From a virus, in IMG/VR virus record IMGVR_UViG_3300008266_000427, positions 1 to 25,098 of that record: 25,098 nt of DNA. One strand, given 5' to 3'. A program made the position numbers and the translations under genes. This document shows, in pieces, positions 14,801 through 20,773 of the stretch (positions are counted from its first letter, which is position 1; every line of letters starts with the position of its first letter). Below the pieces are notes generated by a model. It ran no database searches. It saw only the letters and a list, made by a program, of their open reading frames with translations, and was not told where the DNA came from.

Positions 14801-17504
14801 ACGTAGTATCCGGCGTGCCCTTGGTCACACGGGAGGAGCTTGCCTGCTCGCCTTGAGCCGCAGCCTGCGCACGCTTTTGCGCCTCCATACCTGCTTTGAG
14901 GTCGGCCTTTTCCTTCTCGGAAATGTCGGGGCGGGCCAGCGCAGCTTTGACACGTTCACCTACCTTAGTACCCCGAAGCAGCGGGTCGGCCTGCAGTTGG
15001 AGCAAGCCCTTGATGGCTTCCCGGCGCTGGGCTCGGTGGTCGGCCAAAGCGGCTTCGTAATCCTCGTCCGTCTCAAAGTCACCTTCGTCGGGCATCGTAG
15101 CCAGCTCGTCCAGCTTGTTTGTCAGTCGGAGGATTGAACGCTCAGCCTTAGCCTTCGCAGCCTGCACAGGCTTCTTGCCCTCGGCACGTTGTTGCTTCTC
15201 TTCCTCAGTCAGAACAGCGGGTCGGCCACGCTTGGTCTTGGGTGCAGCGGCGGCGGCGGTAGTAATTTCCGCAGTCGGCACAACTTGTTCTGTCGAACCT
15301 TCGCCTTCAAACGTACCAGCAGCGTTAGGGAACTTAACTCGGGTGTATGAAACACCGTTTTCTTCCACCGGGTTGCTGATAACTTTGACGGGGTATCCCT
15401 GCCATAAAGTTGGCTGTTCAGTTGGCTGTTCAGTTGTCAGTGCAGCGGGCTGCTTGCTTTCTCCCGCCACAGTGCTTGTAGCAGCCTGTCCAGTTGGAAC
15501 CATTCCAGTTGGCTGAGTGACTCCAGCTCCTGCGGGGGCGGTGATGCCACCGGGCTGTCCAGCCATTCCAGCGCTTGTTCGATCTGCGGCACCGACAGCG
15601 CCTTCGAGTTCGGCTTGTTCATCTGCTTGCGCCTCCTCTGTAGCTTGTTGAATAGCCAGTTGGTTTGCTTGTTGGGGCTCCATACCGCCGTCAACAAACT
15701 CACGGGTCAGCTCAATGATGCGGGGGGCCAACACCTTACGCTTTTCAGCTTCTTGGGAAGCCAGCATCTGCTCGGCTTGCACCTGCGCATCCTCTGTGGG
15801 GATACCCGTGGCTTCGATCTCGGCGGTAAGAGCGGCCAGCTGTTCTTCTTTTGAAGCAGTGGGGGGCGCAGGTTGTACCGAGGGGGGCGCAGGTTGTACC
15901 GAGGGGGGCTGCGCAGCGAACCCTTCTTCGTCAAACGTGGGTTCGATCCGCCCGTCGAGGGTTTCAGCAGGAGGAGTTCCAGCAGGAGGAGTCCCAGCAG
16001 GAGGAGTCCCAGCAGGGGGAGCTTCGGCAGTTTGACCGGGGGGCACCATCTGATTGCGGCGCTCGGGGACCAAGAACCCTTTTTCTTTTGCCGCGAGCAG
16101 GGCTTGGTAGTACCCCGAATCGTCGGGACGCTCATACTTGGGAGCGCTGGACTGTAGTGCTTCCGACAGTTTTTGGACGCCTTTTGCGCCGCCGATAATC
16201 GTACCGGCTTGAGCACCGGCTTGGATAACCGTCTGGCGCAGTGTCTCTTCCAGCTGCTGGTACAAGTCAACCAAGCTGGGGTTCTTGTTCAGGCCGATTC
16301 CGGGCACGACGTCAATGCCGTACTGCGTAGCGGTGGTAGCCAGCTCGGGTGGTATTTCCTTTGCAACCGCCATCCCAACGTACTTTGGAATAGAGTCATA
16401 TCCGTACTTGGCTACGTGCTTGGTCAGGCCAGCAAACGCCTTTTCCATACCAAACCGCTCGAAGAAAATCTCCGCAGCGGCCATAGGAATAGCACGCGCA
16501 GCGGCGGCTTCGGGGGATTTACCCGCAGCTCGGGCTTGACCGTAGGAATCACCAAACTGCTGGATACCCGACTGTAAGAGAACGGGGGCTGCGGTGCCTG
16601 TCAGCACGCTCAAGGCAATCATAGGGGTCTGCACCGCCAAAGAAGCAATAGCTTGCTGCGCCGAGCGTTCAAAAATGGTGTCCCCTTTGGGGATGGCTTG
16701 TTGCCCAGCCTCGACCATACGGCGGGTATTGGCCAAGTTACTCTGCATCTGCTTGTTGCCGGTGATGTCGGCAAAGACGTTCATCAAGCCGAGGCCCGTC
16801 TGCGTGGCCCGTACACCAGCTTCCGCGCCAACACGGCCAAGGAACCCAGAGTCTTTGAGCTCTTCGCGCATTCGCGCTGCTTCTTGGTCGGCAATCTCAC
16901 CTTCGACGTCCCGGGTCATTTGCTGGAGATCAGGACGTGCAACGCCTTGTTGAGCTTGCTGTCGGGCAAGGTTCAGGGCTGCCTCGGCATTCATGCCTTG
17001 TTTAATGAAGCGCTGCTGTTGCTGCTCCAGACGCAGGTCGGTCAGGTCCTGAAGCGCGGTGGGTTGTGCCTTATCCCTAGCTGCGTATCGGCCTTGGATT
17101 ACTTTGGCTGCACGCCCGTAAACGTCTGGGCGTTGGAGCATCTTCTCAAGCGCAGCGGTGCGCTTGGCTTCCGGCATTGCATTGAGTTGCGCTTCCAGAC
17201 CCGCCACAAACTCGGGGCGAATCATCTTGTCTTCGGTCGGGAGGGGACCGGGCATTTGCTGCCCTTGAAGCACGCTTTCCCGCTTGGGCGCAGGTTTGTT
17301 GATGAAGTCTACAAGCCCAGAAGTTGGGCCAAAAGGCGCAGGCTTACCGCCTTGTGGGGCGGCGGGCGCGGGGGCAGGGGCAGAGTCTTGTCTGGGGGCC
17401 GACTCGGCTATGAGGCGCTTGACTGTGGCTTGAATAACCGATGGATCGGTGCCGTCGGGAAACTCAAGAATTCGTCCGTCAGCCAGTTGCGCTTCGATAG
17501 CCAT
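8805..17504 (-). CDS. Giant polyvalent virion-type protein: two zincin motifs, GHKL ATPase, hydrophobic C-terminal region
   Basis: 2899 aa, start ATG with AAAGGGG upstream, nine bases after the previous stop. Rough domains: 1-35 small N-terminal module (ADGRILEFPDGTDPSVIQ); 40-110 Pro/Ala linker; 120-470 helical, with a hydrophobic stretch near 290-360; 490-560 Pro-rich tandem repeats; about 905-1130 first zincin, HELLH at 999-1003 with a candidate third ligand E1073 in REFIAYG; 1170-1520 Bergerat ATPase, with N-box E1204/N1208, DNGLGM 1242-1247, SGGLG 1270-1274 and GT at 1342-1343; about 1560-1850 second zincin, HEMAH at 1792-1796 plus H1802 (SprT/YgjP-like spacing); 1850-1920 linker; 1920-2350 helical, with YFPLVRRGDFW near 2140; 2350-2899 hydrophobic segments near 2365 and 2605, like large polyvalent-protein regions of phages. 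Being last in the structural cassette suggests an ejected internal virion protein. No lytic transglycosylase or RNA polymerase motif was seen. Confidence 0.9.
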   Translation of the reverse strand: MAIEAQLADGRILEFPDGTDPSVIQATVKRLIAESAPRQDSAPAPAPAAPQGGKPAPFGPTSGLVDFINKPAPKRESVLQGQQMPGPLPTEDKMIRPEFVAGLEAQLNAMPEAKRTAALEKMLQRPDVYGRAAKVIQGRYAARDKAQPTALQDLTDLRLEQQQQRFIKQGMNAEAALNLARQQAQQGVARPDLQQMTRDVEGEIADQEAARMREELKDSGFLGRVGAEAGVRATQTGLGLMNVFADITGNKQMQSNLANTRRMVEAGQQAIPKGDTIFERSAQQAIASLAVQTPMIALSVLTGTAAPVLLQSGIQQFGDSYGQARAAGKSPEAAAARAIPMAAAEIFFERFGMEKAFAGLTKHVAKYGYDSIPKYVGMAVAKEIPPELATTATQYGIDVVPGIGLNKNPSLVDLYQQLEETLRQTVIQAGAQAGTIIGGAKGVQKLSEALQSSAPKYERPDDSGYYQALLAAKEKGFLVPERRNQMVPPGQTAEAPPAGTPPAGTPPAGTPPAETLDGRIEPTFDEEGFAAQPPSVQPAPPSVQPAPPTASKEEQLAALTAEIEATGIPTEDAQVQAEQMLASQEAEKRKVLAPRIIELTREFVDGGMEPQQANQLAIQQATEEAQADEQAELEGAVGAADRTSAGMAGQPGGITAPAGAGVTQPTGMVPTGQAATSTVAGESKQPAALTTEQPTEQPTLWQGYPVKVISNPVEENGVSYTRVKFPNAAGTFEGEGSTEQVVPTAEITTAAAAAPKTKRGRPAVLTEEEKQQRAEGKKPVQAAKAKAERSILRLTNKLDELATMPDEGDFETDEDYEAALADHRAQRREAIKGLLQLQADPLLRGTKVGERVKAALARPDISEKEKADLKAGMEAQKRAQAAAQGEQASSSRVTKGTPDTTFGKFTNGVQALNHIIKTGNDFQKALGKRLRSFVTNVKFVVIEEGQELPAQLKSAKNARHWDRSIALYIENYNTGDRVIYVRGASFGENQGVNNLTILHELLHAATNRKIVLAIEAIKKGVSLNSPLVRSATDLLRTMNSAISTFNDMSAKGQLPEYLSLLADRGEVLEDPREFIAYGMTDPEFQQFLMKAQGYEEDTSYFNRFVRGIRELFGMGDDTTNALTDLIVVTDTILSTRAPQYQARGEQASSMFGFGKKEEPKASEPLPEETTIKARPSANVQRLAKMLGSKLYGTPKDIALVSIKELFQNSFDAIKGSLEQGQLTKGRVDVKIDDTNRSIRVVDNGLGMPTSVMGNQFLQIAGTVKETKRASGGLGVAKMLFLFENKQLEVVSLRDGVISRMVTNGDDLKAALDDPDRGPNIEVTEDPETVQRYIETLFPDGHGTAVTVTIPETFTNESTGEQEKINFSKWDLKNAPVLEFSPLFGDIDVSVDYGYGPEQLPIGSNFPVNDYTPFANVNFAWGTARIYVSKEKTDPPYRGNTHVLSNGLWQFDMSIKDRPGFEGKQIKRTFYVDVTPAENVKPEDAGYPFDLNRQNFSAVAKDDFGKIFNYITAIYSQLDLADGVKNFGTVQYVNSDGSMTEAKELEPTAPPSDNAFTLIKPGDEVEVREGVLYVNNRALPELTAKDLEKTSIRIDELTIPQNEIDSTKVMIHDNTATGANVVSEEDAKKALDDLVASDPERYEMVDLGNGRFWMSVYGTTSVYGPGRTKIVDYSGVPSKVFEWAAMNDIPVQAPTGTPQSLSDLARDQFGATRVNKYLSAIGETFHLLRDALLSVDNSYSGMADQAFGVSIDNEYYGVSIVVPFKGMFINPATTDLRDTPAQVAVSMIGTMVHEMAHYRVRNHGGEFASEMQKIMTLLDTHPSFDLQQAKKDLTKVINDNDDIFQFLNKEFRSGNIKPRGNRFADASYQQIGDEGASEPMEGERAAGQGGPSVPAGVGASAQSVGQVGQPAGDGGETSSVGNAVRTQQQLNRAVKVANAKFEESQNGDEYSKAVSLLQMAQDPRKVIPAIRDLYSRMNLGARAALTRVMTNDFIVEITGRDVPELRNTHKLMQKMSGMTETLLKGAGDLTNDISRAFRKDPTLRKKLDRITHMATLAEYDPADKSQTVRNKDLDAQYAALGPEGQRIYNRVKRHFEILSNTFSKLLDDQITQSGLPIAEQANLIKKIRAIYETGSKITPYFPLVRRGDFWLSIGTGETRKFFMFESMGERDRAMQGFADEKVKQKPGESDAAFQKRRARNMEDLLESEEFVYGNDISALRKTTVGNSQLLSGVFAEIDKTGAKTDFTPEAKEQLKDAVYQLYLQTMPEQSFRKQFIHRKGFAGFRTDLLRNVADTTTKMATQLARIKYAPLLRNSLSQARDSIKNRPIYEPYVATFERRVSDELSVGELSFGEKIAAALNKFSFIFYLGGISSAVLQPLSLFQTGIPVLTKYGVGKAYAEMGNMLKVWNEFGVMKKNADGTFSWAPPSIENVTRSEDERRAIKDMMGRDLTTSTYARDALGYKATPTDDIPSPKVQFAKDTVSALVLGGLMHSTERMSREAMFLAAYRLNRKAGRDHETSVDNAVYDTNEALGNYGQYNRPDFMKGAPGRILTQFMMYPVYMTLFLGRNFVEMVKPMNGRTRFEAAKKFFGTMGHTWVLGGAVGLWGFSTVMGLLGAMWNSLKDDEWPEEVKNMSYELWWRTVWLKEQLGGTQIAGYDLADVIERGPVNAITGVDISSRTSLNNMWLRDTKETATTRESAIALAVEKAGPSANMILSLIDSYDAFMQGDYKKGVLKAAPAGFRNWINAANYYEEGAKDNKGAEILSRDAFTTGELIFQAVGFRSDLLANTQYVTFKVIGLEQKILNERTKIMNQIDRAYREKDFDAYTEYYGDMQKFNNKYPTYQITTDNLVDSLERKQEQRAKSFRGITLTEKNVGPFAETLLPSRLAADKREEKNRQK
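15409..15432. repeat. 12-bp direct repeat, two copies
   Basis: GTTGGCTGTTCA occurs twice back to back inside the giant gene, giving a doubled EQPT in the linker after residue 690. It looks like a recent replication-slippage duplication in a disordered segment. Confidence 0.85.
15861..15902. repeat. 21-bp direct repeat, two identical copies plus a partial third
   Basis: The unit begins with six Gs followed by CGCAGGTTGTACCGA; the second copy is identical and GGGGGGCTGCGCAGC begins a diverged third. It encodes a doubled PPSVQPA-type motif on the - strand near residues 535-548 of the giant protein. Identical copies imply recent expansion. Confidence 0.9.
15966..16025. repeat. 15-bp tandem repeat, four copies
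   Basis: Units AGCAGGAGGAGTTCC, AGCAGGAGGAGTCCC (twice) and AGCAGGGGGAGCTTC encode four consecutive PAGTP/PAE-like pentapeptides (residues 494-513) in the giant protein. All units keep the reading frame. The repeat probably forms an extended flexible spacer between globular parts. Confidence 0.92.
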
Positions 17505-17513
17505 AAATCCCCT

Positions 17514-20315
17514 TTAGCCGGGGAGCAAGTTCCCCTGTGCGTCAAATTGTAGACGAGTACCGCCGCCTTGTGGGGAATTAATGTTTACGGCTGAGTTTCT
17601 TTTTGCGTTAGCCCGGACCCCAGCTGCCGCGTCTTGCAGCATTTTTTGCTTCCCGGCTGCATCTGCCTTCAGATAGTCGGGCGTAAACTTTATTTTTTGC
17701 TGGGCTTCGGTGATAGCTTCGCCCAACCGTACCTCCAAACCAGCCTCACCCAGACCTGCACGAGTGGGGCCAAAGTCCGAAGTCTTAGTCTGAGCCACGG
17801 CACGGCGAAGGGCATTCACGCGGTTAAGCGTAGCATTTGTCGGATTGGTTTCGTGCGCAATCTCCGCTTCAGCCAGCTGTTCGTTGATTTTCAGGGGCTT
17901 AGGGGCACCGGACCCAGCGGCTTTAGTCGGCTTGGTAGCAGTGGCAAACTGGCCAGCCACTTTAGCCAGCGCACTTGCTTTCCTGATACCGAACTGCTGC
18001 GCGGCATCGTGGTCTTTGCGAGCCTGATCAGCTGCCGCAATCGCATCGCGGTTGAGACCCATACGTTCTTTGCGCAAAGCATCGGCGGCGTTTATCTCCA
18101 TATTCATCAACGAACGTCTCTGAGCGGAGTCAGCACGCAGGGCTTGGCCGTAAGACTCAGCAAACGCGCCACCGGCACGGCCAAGACCTTGCGCCAAACC
18201 ACGACCTTGGGTTAGAGCGGCAGCTGCTTGGAGTGCAGCTAGACCACGACTTTGGCGCAGTTCTTTTTCGCTGTCGCCGCGCATGGCGGCAATTTTTTCC
18301 TTGATGTCGGCGTACGGGCTGGGGCCAGCGCCTTCTTCCAGCATCTTGCGGCGGCTGGTGATCGCTTCGTTGTACTTCTCAGCCGACATGGGGGTGTATC
18401 TAGCACCGGCTACGTTAGCAAGCATTTGCGGAAAGAGCCCGGTCAACTTCTTGTAGACCTCGGGATTACCCTCACTAGGCATCATCCCGCCCACCAACTG
18501 GCCAAGCCCAGCTTCGTTTTCATCCTCGTCGCCCGAAAACGCCACGACGCCGCCACCGGCCATCATTTGTTCTTGACGCTCTTGGGGGATGGCATTGAAC
18601 GCATTGCCGAGACCCGAACGGATTGAGGCACGCTGTGCCAGCTCTTGGTCAATCTGGGCTACCTGCGCCACATCCTTACGGGACATCGCCATATTACGGG
18701 CTTGACGCAACTGGGCGTCAGAGAGCTTGTCCAGAATGTTATCGACGTTTTGCTCGTCAGTGACACTGCCGCCTTCGGCGTAAGAGGAAACGGTACCGCC
18801 TTTGGCTCTGCCCATCATCTGGCCGATACCGTAAGCGCCCATACCGAGAGCACCGATGTTTTGCGCCATAGTCGGCTGCGCCGCATACATAGACTGCACT
18901 GTACCCATGGGAGTGCCACGGATAAGGTTCGACATGAACTCCAGCTGCTGATATGGATGACGCTGTTGGTTGAGGAAGTCCTGATACTGCTGAGACAGAC
19001 GTTGCTGTTCGAGGGCTTGTTGCTGCCCGCCGAGCTGACTCTGCAGACCGATGGCTTCCTTCTGTTGACCAAACTGCTGTTGGCCCAAAGCACCCAACTG
19101 ACCCGCACCTGTCATGGCTGCCTGCAGGGCTTGAAGGCCCATAGAACCACCAAACTGCCGCGACTGTTCAGCCAACTGCTGAGCTGACTGCCCGAATTGA
19201 GCGCGTTGCGCTGCTTGCTGGGCTGCTTGGCTGGATGCAAACTGACGAGATGCCTCTTCGGCTTGTTGAGCCGACAACCCGTACTGGGCTTGCAACTGCG
19301 CAGCGGTCAGACCTTGACCTGCGCCAAACTGACGAGATTGCTCGCGCAGACGCTGAGCTTCCATCGCCTGCTGTTGGTTGGCAAGTTGAGCCTGCAAATT
19401 CTGCCCAGCACCAAGCTGCTGGACGCCAAGTCTGGCTGCAAGGTTTTGCTGGCCCACGGTTAAGCCCGCGCCTTGGTTCGCTTGCTGTGCTTGCAGGCCG
19501 TAGCCCTGCTCGGCATTGAATTGCTGTTGCGCGTTTTGGAACGCCTGCTGCAAGCCGCGAGCCTGAATGTCACCTTTTTGCTGGGCCAGATTGCGTGCAG
19601 CTTCAGCATCCAAAATGGCTTGGCGGCTACCACCAAACGCACCAGCGCCTACGGCTTGTGCACCGCGCTGAGTCCCTGCGATGTCCGCAGCTCGTTGCGC
19701 TTCGCGTTGCTGAATGTTCACCACATTCTGCATGTAAGGGTCCATGTACGCTTCGGCAGTGCCGGGCTGGCGGAAAGACTGGGTGCTCACCCGCTCCGCA
19801 GGGCCCATCTGAAAGTCCTGCAGAGCTTGCGCTTGCACGCGATCCGCGCCAAACTGCCCCGCTGCGTATTGACCCGGCGCTTGGAATTGGTTTTGGAAAT
19901 TGGCGGACTGGTAGGGATCAAACCCTTGGTATTGGTTCTGAAATTGACCGGGGGTGTATCCCATGTCCAGAGCACGTTGCGCTGCAGTGCCAGCAATACC
20001 CATACCTTGGCCGATAGCTGCGGATGGCCCCAGATTCTCAGCGCCCGTAAAAGCTGTGTTTTGTAAAGATTCAAACCCTGCAATGCGCTTTCCGCCGTAA
20101 GGCGTGTAATCGCGTTTAGAAAGAGCTTCGCCTCTGGCCAGTACGTCTTGTGCTGCCGGTTTTGCCCAGTCTGGCAATTCAGTTACTGTGGTTTGGGTAC
20201 CGCCGCCACCGCCACCGCCGCCGCCACCATAAATGATGCGCCCGCCTTCTTTGCGGGTTACGGATTCGCCAAGGGGTTCACCCAAAGCTTCAAGTTGTCG
20301 GCGGGAGTAGCTCAT
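17514..20315 (-). CDS. Gln/Ala/Gly-rich coiled putative ejection (internal virion) protein, 933 aa
   Basis: The ATG overlaps the GNAT gene stop (ATGA). After a short N-terminus there is a run of ten glycines (residues 30-39), then a motif-poor region rich in Q, F, Y and P (QFQNQYQGFDPYQSANFQNQFQ). Residues about 200-450 are a long Gln/Ala helix-forming region with a 29-residue period (SRQF/LG at 327, 356 and 385). Around 500-600 lie Gly-turn motifs (RAKGGTVSSYAEGGSV; MMAGGGVVAFSG), and the remainder is helical and charged, ending in LQFDAQGNLLPG. There are no catalytic motifs. Size, composition and position between the tail-tip gene and the giant protein are like T7/P22 ejection proteins that line the DNA channel. 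This is inferred from context; direct homology is not claimed. Confidence 0.85.
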   Translation of the reverse strand: MSYSRRQLEALGEPLGESVTRKEGGRIIYGGGGGGGGGGTQTTVTELPDWAKPAAQDVLARGEALSKRDYTPYGGKRIAGFESLQNTAFTGAENLGPSAAIGQGMGIAGTAAQRALDMGYTPGQFQNQYQGFDPYQSANFQNQFQAPGQYAAGQFGADRVQAQALQDFQMGPAERVSTQSFRQPGTAEAYMDPYMQNVVNIQQREAQRAADIAGTQRGAQAVGAGAFGGSRQAILDAEAARNLAQQKGDIQARGLQQAFQNAQQQFNAEQGYGLQAQQANQGAGLTVGQQNLAARLGVQQLGAGQNLQAQLANQQQAMEAQRLREQSRQFGAGQGLTAAQLQAQYGLSAQQAEEASRQFASSQAAQQAAQRAQFGQSAQQLAEQSRQFGGSMGLQALQAAMTGAGQLGALGQQQFGQQKEAIGLQSQLGGQQQALEQQRLSQQYQDFLNQQRHPYQQLEFMSNLIRGTPMGTVQSMYAAQPTMAQNIGALGMGAYGIGQMMGRAKGGTVSSYAEGGSVTDEQNVDNILDKLSDAQLRQARNMAMSRKDVAQVAQIDQELAQRASIRSGLGNAFNAIPQERQEQMMAGGGVVAFSGDEDENEAGLGQLVGGMMPSEGNPEVYKKLTGLFPQMLANVAGARYTPMSAEKYNEAITSRRKMLEEGAGPSPYADIKEKIAAMRGDSEKELRQSRGLAALQAAAALTQGRGLAQGLGRAGGAFAESYGQALRADSAQRRSLMNMEINAADALRKERMGLNRDAIAAADQARKDHDAAQQFGIRKASALAKVAGQFATATKPTKAAGSGAPKPLKINEQLAEAEIAHETNPTNATLNRVNALRRAVAQTKTSDFGPTRAGLGEAGLEVRLGEAITEAQQKIKFTPDYLKADAAGKQKMLQDAAAGVRANAKRNSAVNINSPQGGGTRLQFDAQGNLLPG
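19077..19424. repeat. Degenerate 87-bp (29-residue) tandem repeat within the 933-aa gene
   Basis: The SRQF[GA] signature recurs with serines at residues 327, 356 and 385, exactly 29 apart, and an earlier QLGAGQNL at 300 aligns 29 before QFGAGQGL. The 14-base string CAAACTGACGAGAT appears identically 87 bases apart (19238 and 19325). The period of 29 fits a long helix with eight turns per repeat. Confidence 0.65.
20199..20228. repeat. Trinucleotide run encoding ten glycines
   Basis: Ten consecutive ACC/GCC triplets (GGT/GGC on the coding strand) encode Gly30-Gly39 of the 933-aa protein. Mixed triplets reduce but do not remove the chance of slippage; a change of whole triplets would only alter linker length. 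Confidence 0.9.
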
Positions 20316-20773
20316 GATTGCTCCGTGCTCAAAATTTTTGTGTACAGCTTGTCTGTGTGCTTGTAGCCAAGATACTCAAACAGCTTTGAATTGTCCATAT
20401 GGATTTTCGTGTGCATGATGATGCGATTGACACCATCCGCACGCAGGGCTTCTTCCGCAAACTGGAATAGACGGATACCCGTACGTCCCAGTCGATGTTC
20501 TTTTCTGAGGAAATAAATATCCTCAAAGGCTGTCTTGCAAGACTTATAGTGTAAATGCGGTTGCACAATAAAGATAGCGTAACCGATTAACCCATTCTCA
20601 TCTCGCGCAGTAACGCACCGCAAAAGCCCCGCCACATAGAGTCTTCCGTAGCCTTCATAGTCGGGCATGAGTGGGAAGTCCTTGGTGACGCACAACTCGT
20701 CGTAGTGCAGCGGGATGACTTCCTTCAGCTCCTCGATGAAGGTAGCGGGGTCTTCTACAGCGTACTCAATCAT
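20312..20773 (-). CDS. GNAT-family N-acetyltransferase
   Basis: 153 aa, close to a minimal GNAT domain. Residues 60-70 (NGLIGYAIFIV) are the central strand. EDIYFLRKEHRLGRTGIRLFQFAEEAL (84-110) contains the beta4 strand and the pyrophosphate-binding loop HRLGRTG (93-99), a phage-type variant of the R/Q-xx-G-x-G/A motif. RADGVNRIIMHTK and LFEYLGYKHTDKLYTKIL (131-148) are the terminal strand-helix-strand. It would transfer an acetyl group from acetyl-CoA to an unknown amine. It overlaps both neighbours by ATGA, so it is expressed with virion proteins. Possible targets are virion proteins, host proteins or small molecules; the sequence does not decide. No signal peptide or membrane segment. Confidence 0.88.
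   Translation of the reverse strand: MIEYAVEDPATFIEELKEVIPLHYDELCVTKDFPLMPDYEGYGRLYVAGLLRCVTARDENGLIGYAIFIVQPHLHYKSCKTAFEDIYFLRKEHRLGRTGIRLFQFAEEALRADGVNRIIMHTKIHMDNSKLFEYLGYKHTDKLYTKILSTEQS

Noticed and set aside
8805-17504. N4-like virion RNA polymerase as identity of the giant protein
   Set aside because: Size and position tempt, but no T7-like RNA polymerase motifs were found; the recognisable parts are zincins and a GHKL ATPase.
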